From NCBI GenBank assembly GCA_031406135.1, contig JANOGU010000203.1, forward strand, positions 1 through 7,915: a stretch of DNA of 7,915 nucleotides. Reading direction: 5' to 3'. The DNA is from JANOGU01 sp031406135. GTDB lineage: Bacteria; Pseudomonadota; Alphaproteobacteria; Rhodobacterales; Rhodobacteraceae. Below, in pieces: positions 1 to 6,826 of this stretch (positions are counted from its first letter, which is position 1; every line of letters begins with the position of its first letter). The notes beneath the pieces are model-generated. The model was not told where the DNA came from and searched no databases. It saw only the letters and a program-made list of their open reading frames with translations. A program made the translations under genes and the position numbers.

Positions 1-1
1 G

Positions 2-478
2 AACCTGCTCGAGGATTTGCAGGACCGGCTGGGGCTGACCTACCTGTTCATCAGCCACGACCTCTCCATGGTCCGCCACATCGCCGACCGCGTGGCGGTG
101 ATGTATCTGGGCCGGATCGCCGAGCTCAGCCCGCGCGACGAGCTCTACGCCCGGCCGCTGCACCCCTATGCCAAGGCGCTCTTGTCGGCGGTGCCGCTGC
201 CCGACCCGGCCTACGAGGCGCGGCGGCAGCGCATCATCCTGACCGGCGACGTGCCCTCGCCCGCCAATCCGCCGAAAGGCTGCAACTTCTGCACCCGCTG
301 CCCGGAAGTGATCCCGGTCTGCCGCGAGGTGAAACCCGATCTGACCGAGGTCGCGCCGGGCCGATACGTGGCCTGCCACCTCGTCACCCCGCAAACCCTG
401 CACGCCGGACCAACCGGCGGCATCGAGGCCCCAGACCCGCAGGAACACGAGCACAACCAACAAGGAGCAACCGAATGA
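2..478 (+). CDS. ABC peptide importer ATP-binding protein, C-terminal part (5' end outside the window)
   Basis: This is the last 158 codons of a cytoplasmic ATPase that powers uptake of oligopeptides or a related solute. The frame is open from base 2, so the Walker A, Q-loop and signature motifs lie upstream and the TTG at 17 is not a real start. The ABC switch motif FISHDLSMVRHIADRVAVMY is visible, with the H-loop histidine at visible residue 19. Next comes the oligopeptide-type C-terminal segment (RPLHPYAKALLSAVP, then GDVPSPANPPKGCNFCTRC). Cysteines at visible residues 94, 100, 107 and 125 follow the C-x5-C-x6-C...C spacing of the DppD/DppF/OppD/OppF tail, known to hold a 4Fe-4S cluster in some members; C97 is extra. 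The stop overlaps the binding-protein start (ATGA), so the genes are probably co-translated. ATPase before binding protein differs from the E. coli dpp order. Subunit type (D- or F-like) and substrate cannot be fixed from this fragment. Confidence 0.93.
   Translation, partial: NLLEDLQDRLGLTYLFISHDLSMVRHIADRVAVMYLGRIAELSPRDELYARPLHPYAKALLSAVPLPDPAYEARRQRIILTGDVPSPANPPKGCNFCTRCPEVIPVCREVKPDLTEVAPGRYVACHLVTPQTLHAGPTGGIEAPDPQEHEHNQQGATE
462..467 (+). promoter_or_regulatory. Ribosome binding site of the substrate-binding protein
   Basis: AAGGAG lies 7 nt before the ATG at 475 and inside the end of the ATPase gene. It is the strongest Shine-Dalgarno match in the window and supports both the chosen start and high translation of the binding protein. 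Confidence 0.8.
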
Positions 479-2178
479 AACTCAAATCCGCCCTCCTGGG
501 CGCCGTCGCCGCGCTGGCCTTCGCGCCCGCGGCACTTGCCGAACGGGGCACCGACGGCGAGGTGAAGCTCACCTTCCCGCAGGCCGTCTCGATCATGAAC
601 CCCTATCTTTCGGGCGGCACCAAGGACATCATTGCCGCCTCGATGGTGCTGGAACCACTGGCACGCATGGATGAGAATGGCGTCCTCGTGACCCGGCTGG
701 CCGCCGAAATCCCGACGCTGGAAAATGGCGGCGTTTCTGCCGACCTTACTTCGATCACCTGGAAGCTTCTGCCGGGTCTCCTGTGGTCTGACGGAACTCC
801 GGTGACGGCCGACGACGCAGTCTTCACCTGGCAGTATTGCACCCACCCCGAGGGTGGATGCTCGCAGGCGACGAAGTATGAAGGGATCGCCTCGGTCGAG
901 GCCGTGGATGCCGGCACCATCAAGGTCACCTTCACAGGGCCGAAACCGAACCCCTACACCGCCTTTGTCAGCCACCTGGCCCCCATCTTGCAAAGGGCGC
1001 AGTTCGAGGCCTGCATCGGCGCTGCGGCTCCGACCTGCACCGATGCGAACAACATGCCGATCGGCACTGGCCCGTTTATGGTGACCGGCTTCACCGTCAA
1101 CGACACCGTCTCGATGGAAGTCAACCCGAACTATCGCGATCCGGCCAAGCCGGCTTTCGCGACCGCAGTGATCAAGGGCGGCGGCGATGCCGAAGGTTCG
1201 GCCCGCGCGGTGATGGAAACCGGCGAATTCGACTATGCCTGGAACACCCAGATCCCGCCGGACAGCCAGGCCGCGATGACCGCAGCAGGCAAGGGCCAGT
1301 TCGTGGTGGCCTTCGGCACCCTGGTCGAGCGGATCGAGACCAACACCACCGACCCGTCGGCCGACCTGCCGGAAGGCGAGCGTTCGACCGCCAAGCATCC
1401 CCACCCGATCTTCTCGGACATCAAGGTGCGCACCGCGCTGTCGATGGCCATTGACCGTTCGATCCTGGTCGAAGTCGGCTACGGCGCCGGTGGCAAGCCA
1501 ACCTGCAACGTGATCCCGGGCCCGGAAGGCTGGGCTTCGGACAACACCGCCTGCCTGACCCAAGACATGGACGGTGCCAAGGCGCTGATGGAAGAGGCTG
1601 GCTGGACCGACAGCGACGGCGACGGCATCCGCGACAAGGATGGCAAGAAGCTGTCGATCGTCTACCAGACGACCGTCAACCCGATCCGCCAGGACTTCCA
1701 GGCGCTGATCAAGGATTGGTGGACCGAGCTTGGCGTCGAGGTTGAACTGAAGGCCATCGACCCGGGCGTCTTCTTTGGCGGCGATGCGGGATCCCCGGAC
1801 ACGTTCCAGAAGTTCTACGCCGACATCGAGATGTATGCCAACAACTCGGAAAGCCCGGATCCGGAAAGCTACCTGGGCCAGTATCAGTGCAAGAACGCAC
1901 CGTCGCCGGAAACCCAGTGGCAGGGCGAGAACATCAACCGGTTCTGCAGCGCCGCCTATGACGCGCTCTATGCCGAACTTGGCACGACCACCGATATTGC
2001 CAAGCGTCAGGAAATCGCCATGAAGCTGAACGACATGGTGACCAAGGATAGCATCACCGTGATCCCGCTGGTGCACCGCGGCACGCTCTCGGCGCATTCG
2101 AACACGCTTGGCGGCGTGATCATCAACGCCTGGGACTCGGAACTGTGGAACGTCGCGGACTGGTACCGCGTCAAGTAA
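475..2178 (+). CDS. ABC transporter periplasmic substrate-binding protein, family 5 (peptide/nickel type)
   Basis: This 567-residue exported protein captures the solute in the periplasm and delivers it to the permeases. Residues 1-22 form a Sec signal peptide: a basic start (MKLK), an Ala/Leu core, and an ALA box with predicted cleavage after A22. The mature part shows SBP_bac_5 hallmarks: a PYLSGG-type N-terminal segment, LLWSDGTPVTADDAVFTWQY (about 102-121), PIGTGPFMV (195-203), VRTALSMAIDRSILVEVGYG (318-337) and a C-terminal region ending WNVADWYRVK. The length fits the family. Two less usual traits are an Asp-rich loop DSDGDGIRDKDG (379-390), like a Ca2+-binding loop, and eight cysteines in the mature part (122, 129, 180, 188, 344, 360, 472, 491) that could form four close-range disulfides. 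The start overlaps the ATPase stop, and a hairpin follows the gene. Peptide binding is the family default; nickel, opine, sugar or other ligands cannot be excluded. Confidence 0.95.
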   Translation: MKLKSALLGAVAALAFAPAALAERGTDGEVKLTFPQAVSIMNPYLSGGTKDIIAASMVLEPLARMDENGVLVTRLAAEIPTLENGGVSADLTSITWKLLPGLLWSDGTPVTADDAVFTWQYCTHPEGGCSQATKYEGIASVEAVDAGTIKVTFTGPKPNPYTAFVSHLAPILQRAQFEACIGAAAPTCTDANNMPIGTGPFMVTGFTVNDTVSMEVNPNYRDPAKPAFATAVIKGGGDAEGSARAVMETGEFDYAWNTQIPPDSQAAMTAAGKGQFVVAFGTLVERIETNTTDPSADLPEGERSTAKHPHPIFSDIKVRTALSMAIDRSILVEVGYGAGGKPTCNVIPGPEGWASDNTACLTQDMDGAKALMEEAGWTDSDGDGIRDKDGKKLSIVYQTTVNPIRQDFQALIKDWWTELGVEVELKAIDPGVFFGGDAGSPDTFQKFYADIEMYANNSESPDPESYLGQYQCKNAPSPETQWQGENINRFCSAAYDALYAELGTTTDIAKRQEIAMKLNDMVTKDSITVIPLVHRGTLSAHSNTLGGVIINAWDSELWNVADWYRVK

Positions 2179-2188
2179 CCTGATCCGT

Positions 2189-2214
2189 TGCGGGGCCGGC
2201 TTTCCGGCCCCGCA
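2189..2214 (+). terminator. Intra-operon hairpin after the binding-protein gene (partial terminator or mRNA stabiliser)
   Basis: TGCGGGGCCGG (2189-2199) and CCGGCCCCGCA (2204-2214) form a perfect 11-bp stem with a CTTT loop, starting 10 nt after the TAA stop. Only a short T tract (GCATTT) follows, so it is a poor classic terminator. At this position it more likely shields the upstream mRNA from 3' exonucleases or gives partial termination, so that the binding protein outnumbers the permeases. The structure is seen; the role is inferred. Confidence 0.65.
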
Positions 2215-2249
2215 GCATTTCCGTCGTCCTGATCCAAGGCGCGCCGCGC

Positions 2250-3257
2250 ATGCTCACTTTCACGCTTCGCAGGCTTCTGCTGGCCATACCGACCCTGTTG
2301 GTCATCAGCCTGGTGATCTTCCTTCTGGTCGATCTCGCGCCCGGCTCGCCGATGTCCGAGATTCCCCTGACCGTTCCACCCGAGGTGCGCAAGAAGATGA
2401 TCGAGGCCTTGGGGGCAGATCAGCCGGTCTTCATCCGCTATATCCTCTGGCTCCGGCAGTTCTTCTGGGTCGAACCGATGACGCTTTTTGACGGCTGGTT
2501 CGGCACCAGCTTCGTCGAAGGCCAGCAGCGCATTCTCTCGTGGCAGTCACGCAGCCCGGTCTTCACCATCATCGGCCAGCGCATTCCCCAGACCTTGACG
2601 GTGATCGGCACCGCCTATCTCGTCGGCATCCTAATCGCCTTGCCGATCGGGATCTATTCGGCCTACCGACAGTATTCCTTCTTCGATCAGGCCGGCACGC
2701 TTTTCGCGATGATCGGCTTTTCCGTGCCGACCTTCTTCTCCGGCACCCTATTCATCATCATCTTCTCTGTGTGGCTTGGTTGGTTCCCGACCAAATACGA
2801 CACCACACTCACCGTGACCGATTGGGAGTCCTTCCTGAAACTGGTCAAGCAGATGGCCCTGCCCGTGATGACGCTGGGCCTCGCAAATGCTGCGGCAATC
2901 AGCCGATACATGCGGTCCTCGATGCTGGACAACTTGGGCATGGATTACGTCCGGACCGCCCGGGCCAAGGGCTTGACCGAACGGACCGTGGTCCTGAAAC
3001 ACGTCCTCAGAAACTCGCTGATCCCCGTCGTGACCGTCATAGCACTTGGCATCCCGTCGATCTTCGGGGGTGCAATCATCACCGAGAACCTCTTTGGCGT
3101 GAATGGCATCGGAGCAGCCCTCATCGGTGCGATCCAGGCCAACGACATTCCGATGGTCCAGACGCTGGCCTTCATTTTCGCGGTCCTGATCGTGCTCTTC
3201 AACCTGATCGCCGACATCCTCTACGGCCTTCTTGACCCCAGGATTCGCTATGACTGA
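2250..3257 (+). CDS. ABC peptide transporter permease, DppB/OppB type
   Basis: This 335-residue inner-membrane protein is the first half of the importer's transmembrane pore. Hydrophobic segments lie at about residues 9-30, 113-137, 150-175, 202-220, 254-278 and 303-326, giving the six helices typical of the family. The N-terminus (TLRRLLLAIPTLLVISLVIF, 4-23, then VDLAPGSP) is the classic DppB-type start. The cytoplasmic EAA loop that docks to the ATPase is YVRTARAKGLTERTVVLKHV (233-252) continuing to LRNSLIPV, with the conserved Gly at 241. The C-terminus YGLLDPRIRYD is diagnostic. A long periplasmic segment (about 33-110) follows helix 1, as usual in B-type permeases. The start has only a weak AAGG 10 nt upstream, so it may depend on coupling or on the 71-nt leader holding the hairpin. 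The 3' end overlaps the next gene by 8 bp. Confidence 0.96.
   Translation: MLTFTLRRLLLAIPTLLVISLVIFLLVDLAPGSPMSEIPLTVPPEVRKKMIEALGADQPVFIRYILWLRQFFWVEPMTLFDGWFGTSFVEGQQRILSWQSRSPVFTIIGQRIPQTLTVIGTAYLVGILIALPIGIYSAYRQYSFFDQAGTLFAMIGFSVPTFFSGTLFIIIFSVWLGWFPTKYDTTLTVTDWESFLKLVKQMALPVMTLGLANAAAISRYMRSSMLDNLGMDYVRTARAKGLTERTVVLKHVLRNSLIPVVTVIALGIPSIFGGAIITENLFGVNGIGAALIGAIQANDIPMVQTLAFIFAVLIVLFNLIADILYGLLDPRIRYD
3239..3243 (+). promoter_or_regulatory. Ribosome binding site that decides the start of the second permease
   Basis: CAGGA lies 6 nt before the ATG at 3250, inside the end of the first permease gene. It favours this ATG over the in-frame TTG at 3232, which would add six residues (MTPGFA) and has no comparable site. 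Confidence 0.6.
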
Positions 3258-4161
3258 CGCCCGCGCCGCACAGCCGAAACCTGCCAGCCAGCTGCGGGAC
3301 GTGTGGAACCAGTTCCGCACCCACAAGGGCGCGCTCTTCGGCCTTTGCGTTTTGGGCTTCCTGATCGTTGCCGTGTTGATCGGGCCCTATATCTGGGTGC
3401 CGGAGAAGCTTTCCGTTGCCGAGGCGATCAAGCTTAAGAACCAGGGCCCAACCTGGCGCTTCCCGCTTGGCACCGACCAGCTTGGCCGCGACATGCTGGC
3501 CCGGATGCTGCTTGCGGGCCGCGTCTCGCTCGCCGTGGGCCTGGTCGCAATGGTCATCGCCATCGTCGTCGGCACCTTCATCGGCATTCTTGCCGGCTAT
3601 TTCCGGCGACTTGACGGGCCGTTGATGCGGGTGACCGACATGTTCCTCGCCCTACCGCTCGTCCCGCTCCTCTTGGTCATGGTGATGCTGTTCCGCGACC
3701 GTGTGGCGGGAATGATCGGGCCGGAACTTGGTGCCTTCACTCTGATTGTCTTTGCCATCGGCATCACCTCGTGGATGGCGACCGCCCGCATCGTCCGCGG
3801 CGAAGTGCTGACGCTAAAGGAGCGCGAATATGTGCTGGCTGCCCGGTCAATCGGCGCGCGGCCACGCCGGATCATCATGCGCCATATCCTGCCGAACGTG
3901 GTCTCGCCGGTCATGGTCGCCGCAACGCTGGGCGTAGCCGAGGCGATCATCACCGAATCGGTCCTCTCCTTCCTTGGCCTCGGCTTTCCGCCAGACTTCC
4001 CGACCTGGGGACGGCTTCTGTTTGATGGCCTCCAATACATGCAGGTCTACCCCGAGCGGGTGATCTGGCCAGGCCTTGCAATTTCGCTGACCGTGCTTTC
4101 GGTGAACTATATCGGCGACGGCCTGCGCGACGCGCTCGACCCGCGCATCCGCGGACGCTGA
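3250..4161 (+). CDS. ABC peptide transporter permease, DppC/OppC type
   Basis: This 303-residue inner-membrane protein pairs with the preceding permease to form the pore. It has a cytoplasmic lead-in (QLRDVWNQFRTHKGALFGL), a first helix at about 28-48, then the C-type signature FPLGTDQLGRDMLARMLLAG (71-90), which sits before the permease core. Further helices lie at about 92-117, 133-148, 163-180, 218-238 and 271-290. The EAA loop is EYVLAARSIGARPRRIIMRH (193-212) continuing ILPNVVSPV. The segment SFLGLGFPPDFPTWGRLL (240-257) and the ending LRDALDPRIRGR are characteristic of DppC/OppC proteins. The ATG overlaps the previous stop (ATGACTGA), implying coupled translation and matched subunit amounts. 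No second ATPase follows, so the ATPase function must come from genes at or upstream of the left edge. Confidence 0.96.
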   Translation: MTDARAAQPKPASQLRDVWNQFRTHKGALFGLCVLGFLIVAVLIGPYIWVPEKLSVAEAIKLKNQGPTWRFPLGTDQLGRDMLARMLLAGRVSLAVGLVAMVIAIVVGTFIGILAGYFRRLDGPLMRVTDMFLALPLVPLLLVMVMLFRDRVAGMIGPELGAFTLIVFAIGITSWMATARIVRGEVLTLKEREYVLAARSIGARPRRIIMRHILPNVVSPVMVAATLGVAEAIITESVLSFLGLGFPPDFPTWGRLLFDGLQYMQVYPERVIWPGLAISLTVLSVNYIGDGLRDALDPRIRGR

Positions 4162-4166
4162 GCACG

Positions 4167-4203
4167 GCGCGGGCGGTGCCGCAAAAGCAGGCAACCGCCG
4201 CGC
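4167..4203 (+). terminator. Imperfect hairpin after the ABC operon (possible terminator)
   Basis: Five bases after the last permease stop, GCGCGGGCGGT (4167-4177) can pair with ACCGCCGCGC (4194-4203) with one bulged G. Inside it, GCC/GGC and GC/GC pairs close on an AAAA loop. No T tract follows, so intrinsic termination is uncertain. It is the only structure I see at the operon end. The rest of the spacer to 4281 is G/C-rich, with no clear promoter and no ORF of note. Confidence 0.35.
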
Positions 4204-4281
4204 CGCCGCAGGCATCCCGGCCGCAAACCCCCTATCGCCCGGCCGCCCGCCCGGTTTAACCTCGGCCCGGGGGGTGCCCGC

Positions 4282-5694
4282 GTGACCGTCTATTTCAACG
4301 AGATGTACCAGAACGACGCCGTCCGCCCGCCCTACGCCCGGCTGGAAGACTGGATGCGCGCGATGCCGGCCGAACTGCGGCAGATGAAGCAGGCCGAGGC
4401 CGAAGCGCTGTTCCGCCGCATCGGCATCACCTTCGCGGTCTACGGCGAGGGCGGCGACCCCGACCGGCTGATCCCCTTCGACATGTTCCCCCGCGTCTTC
4501 ACCGCCACCGAATGGGCGCGGCTGGAACGCGGCATCAAGCAGCGCGCGCGCGCGCTCAACGCCTTCCTGCTCGACATCTACGGCCGCGGCGAGATCGTGC
4601 GCGCCGGGCGCGTGCCCTCGGCGCTGGTCTACGGCAACGCCGCCTATGAGAAGGCCGTGCACGGCATCGTCCCGCCCAAGGGCGTCTACTCCCACATCGT
4701 CGGCATCGACCTGGTGCGCACCGGACCGGACGAATTCTTCGTGCTCGAGGACAACTGCCGCACCCCCTCCGGCGTCTCCTACATGCTGGAGAACCGCGAG
4801 ATCATGATGCGGATGTTCCCCGACCTGTTCCAGGCGAACCGCATCCAGCCGGTGGACACCTACCCCGATCTGCTGCGCCGGACGCTGGCCTCGGTCGCGC
4901 CGGCGAAATGCGCGGGCGAGCCCAAGGTGGTGATCCTGACCCCCGGGCATTTCAACTCGGCCTACTACGAACACTCCTTCCTCGCCGACCTGATGGGGAT
5001 CGAACTGGTCGAGGGGCAGGACCTCTTCGTCGAAGGCGAATTCGTCTGGATCCGCACCACCGAGGGGCCGCAGCGGGTGGACGTGATCTATCGCCGCATC
5101 GACGACGCCTTTCTCGACCCGCTGTGCTTCCGCCCCGACTCGATGCTGGGCGTGCCCGGCCTGATGGATGTCTACCGCTCCGGCGGCGTCTCGCTGTGCT
5201 CGGCCCCGGGCGCGGGCGTGGCCGACGACAAGGCGGTCTACACCTTCGTGCCCGACATGGTGCGCTTCTATCTCGGCGAGGAGCCGATCCTGCGCAACGT
5301 CCACACCTGGCAATGCGGCAAGCGCGAGGATCTGGCCCATGTCCTGGACAACCTCGCCGAGCTTGTGGTCAAGGAAGTCCACGGCTCGGGCGGCTACGGC
5401 ATGCTGGTCGGGCCGTCGGCCTCGTCGGCGCAGGTCGAGGCCTTCCGCGACCGCATCCTCGCCGATCCGGCCAACTACATCGCGCAGCCGACGCTGGCCC
5501 TTTCCACCACGCCCACCTTCGTCGCCCAAGGGATCGCGCCGCGGCATGTCGACCTGCGCCCCTACTGTCTCGTCGGAGAGCGCATCGAGCTGGTCCCCGG
5601 CGGCCTCACCCGCGTCGCCCTGACCGAAGGCTCGCTGGTGGTGAATTCCTCGCAAGGCGGCGGGGTCAAGGATACCTGGGTGCTGGCGGAATGA
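4282..5694 (+). CDS. Circularly permuted ATP-grasp protein (COG2308; DUF404/DUF407 type), predicted amidoligase
   Basis: This 470-residue, probably cytoplasmic protein belongs to the circularly permuted ATP-grasp family. ATP-grasp enzymes activate a carboxylate as acyl phosphate and join it to an amine, so a peptide- or amide-bond-forming role is predicted; no substrate is established. Visible family motifs are FNEMYQNDAVRPPY (5-18), FPRVFTATEWARLERGIKQR (69-88), the acidic nucleotide/metal-binding segment FFVLEDNCRTPSGVSYMLEN (152-171), VVILTPGHFNSAYYEH (216-231), the Lys-plus-glycine-loop segment VVKEVHGSGGYGMLVGP (362-378) and RHVDLRPYCL (421-430). The end, NSSQGGGVKDTWVL, is typical. Length matches the stand-alone form, not forms fused to alpha-E. 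The start is GTG, with a GGGGGG tract at 4269-4274 upstream and no in-frame alternative nearby. It leads a cassette with the alpha-E and transglutaminase-like genes. Third-position GC looks higher than in the permeases. Confidence 0.93.
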   Translation: MTVYFNEMYQNDAVRPPYARLEDWMRAMPAELRQMKQAEAEALFRRIGITFAVYGEGGDPDRLIPFDMFPRVFTATEWARLERGIKQRARALNAFLLDIYGRGEIVRAGRVPSALVYGNAAYEKAVHGIVPPKGVYSHIVGIDLVRTGPDEFFVLEDNCRTPSGVSYMLENREIMMRMFPDLFQANRIQPVDTYPDLLRRTLASVAPAKCAGEPKVVILTPGHFNSAYYEHSFLADLMGIELVEGQDLFVEGEFVWIRTTEGPQRVDVIYRRIDDAFLDPLCFRPDSMLGVPGLMDVYRSGGVSLCSAPGAGVADDKAVYTFVPDMVRFYLGEEPILRNVHTWQCGKREDLAHVLDNLAELVVKEVHGSGGYGMLVGPSASSAQVEAFRDRILADPANYIAQPTLALSTTPTFVAQGIAPRHVDLRPYCLVGERIELVPGGLTRVALTEGSLVVNSSQGGGVKDTWVLAE

Positions 5695-5726
5695 GGACCT
5701 GCGTTGAACAGCGCCCTGACGGCAAC

Positions 5727-5773
5727 CCCGCCCCGGGCCTGACCCGGGGGCCCGCCCCGGGCTTGACCCGGGG
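5727..5773. repeat. Two direct copies of a 23-nt GC-rich intergenic repeat
   Basis: Positions 5727-5749 and 5751-5773 are the same 23-nt unit with a single C/T difference (CCCGCCCCGGGCYTGACCCG followed by GGG), repeated with a 24-nt period. Each unit is itself near-palindromic (CCCCGGG...CCCGGGG around a YTGA centre). I recognise this as an abundant intergenic repeat type in Rhodobacteraceae and other alphaproteobacteria. The 24-nt period means it reads as tandem PAPGLTRG octapeptides in the open frame. Confidence 0.85.
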
Positions 5774-5835
5774 CCTCCTGGGTCACAGAGGGCTGAGGTT
5801 GACGGCGAGGCCCCGGGTCAGGCCCGGGGCGGGCC
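5749..5835. repeat. 28-bp inverted repeat (palindromic intergenic element)
   Basis: Positions 5749-5776 and 5808-5835 are reverse complements over 28 bp with one mismatch, which would be a G-U pair in + strand RNA. A 31-nt loop separates them. The right arm (5811-5833) is also an exact inverted copy of the first direct unit (5727-5749). The transcript would form a very stable hairpin between the ATP-grasp and alpha-E genes. It has no poly-T tail, so an mRNA-processing, stabilising or partial-termination role fits better than full termination. Protein or gyrase binding to the DNA is equally possible. Confidence 0.85.
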
Positions 5836-5875
5836 TTCCGGAGGCGGGGCACCACCGCCAGGCAGGGGGCGCCGG

Positions 5876-6826
5876 ATGCTGAGCCGCACCGCCGACAACC
5901 TCTACTGGATCGCCCGCTACATGGAGCGGGCGGAAACCGCGGCGCGGCTCTTGGAGGTCGGGGCGCGCATGGCGCTGATCCCCTCCGCGCACGGCTACCG
6001 CAACGAATGGGACGGCCTCCTGCGTGCCACCGGCACCGCCGACGGCTTCGCCGCGAAATACCGCGACCCGGTGCAGCGCAACATCGAGAGCTTCCTGTTC
6101 TTCGACCGCGACAACCCTTCCTCCGTCGCCTCCTGCATCACCGCGGCGCGCGAGAACGGCCGGATCGTGCGCACCGCGCTGACCACGCAGATGTGGGACG
6201 TGCTGAACGGCACCTTCGACGAGCTGAAAGCGCTGGAACGCACGCCGCGCGCCGAGCTCGGCCTGTCCCGCCTGACCGACTGGACCACGCGGCAGACCGC
6301 GCTCTTCCGCGGCGCGACCGAAGGCACGCATCTGCGCAATGACGGCTGGGATTTCATGAACCTCGGCGCCTGGCTCGAACGCGCCGACAACACCGCCCGC
6401 CTGCTCGACGTGAAATATTACGTGCTGCTGCCGTCGGTGGAATTCGTCGGCTCGGGGCTCGACAACTACCAGTGGACGCTCCTCCTGCGCGCGATGTCCT
6501 CGCACCGAGCTTTCCATTGGGCCTATGGCGGTGAAGTCACGGCCAAGAAGATCGCCCATTTCCTGATCCTGAACCAGCAGTCGCCGCGTTCGATCTCGAC
6601 CTGCATCGAACACGCCACCTCGCACCTCGACCGCCTCGCGCGCGGCTACCGCAAGACCAGCGTCGCGCAGGACCGGGCCCGCGCCATGCGCGCGGAACTG
6701 GCCCAACAGCGCGTCGACGACATTTTCGCCGAAGGTCTGCACGAGTTCCTGACCCGGTTCATCCAGCGCAACGCGGTGCTCGGGTCGGTCATCCACGACA
6801 CCTATCTCTCCGGGGACGCACGCTGA
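5876..6826 (+). CDS. Alpha-E domain protein (DUF403, COG2307)
   Basis: This 316-residue all-helical protein is named for its conserved glutamates. The start MLSRTADNLYWIARYMERAE is the family signature. A related segment, FMNLGAWLERADNTARLLDV (160-179), repeats the pattern of residues 9-28 (LYWIARYMERAETAARLLEV), suggesting an internally duplicated fold. Other recognisable family segments are FLFFDRDNPSSVASCITAAR (73-92), ENGRIVR, RAFHWAYGG (211-219) and FLILNQQSPRSISTCI (229-244). No catalytic activity is established. The constant partnership with COG2308 ATP-grasp and transglutaminase-like genes, and fusions of the two elsewhere, suggest it works in complex with the ATP-grasp protein. AGGGGG (5864-5869) lies 6 nt before the ATG. 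The stop and the next start share one base (TGATG), implying coupled translation. No signal peptide is seen, so it is probably cytoplasmic. Confidence 0.94.
   Translation: MLSRTADNLYWIARYMERAETAARLLEVGARMALIPSAHGYRNEWDGLLRATGTADGFAAKYRDPVQRNIESFLFFDRDNPSSVASCITAARENGRIVRTALTTQMWDVLNGTFDELKALERTPRAELGLSRLTDWTTRQTALFRGATEGTHLRNDGWDFMNLGAWLERADNTARLLDVKYYVLLPSVEFVGSGLDNYQWTLLLRAMSSHRAFHWAYGGEVTAKKIAHFLILNQQSPRSISTCIEHATSHLDRLARGYRKTSVAQDRARAMRAELAQQRVDDIFAEGLHEFLTRFIQRNAVLGSVIHDTYLSGDAR

Noticed and set aside
211..2097. 628-codon open frame on the minus strand
   Set aside because: It lies opposite the ATPase tail and binding-protein genes, whose motifs are unmistakable. Its translation is Arg/Gly/His-rich with no family motif; it is a typical high-GC antisense shadow.
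3232..3249. Upstream TTG start for the second permease
   Set aside because: It adds only MTPGFA. The ATG at 3250 has a CAGGA site 6 nt upstream and a normal overlap with the preceding stop.
3847..5655. 602-codon open frame on the minus strand
   Set aside because: It covers the second permease and the ATP-grasp gene in antisense, is low in complexity (Asp/Gly/Arg/His-rich) and shows no recognisable domain.
5727..5835. CRISPR array
   Set aside because: The repeated units are 23 nt, spaced by 1 nt or inverted, with no unique spacers. This is a palindromic intergenic repeat.
4908..5882. 324-codon + strand frame overlapping the ATP-grasp gene
   Set aside because: Out-of-frame shadow, Arg-rich. 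Only its last 63 codons, after the ATG at 5691, are worth noting, and those are treated as a possible coupling frame instead of a gene.
5783..6796. 337-codon minus-strand frame opposite alpha-E
   Set aside because: Shadow of the alpha-E gene, running into the repeat region where it reads PAPGLTRG. No motif supports it.
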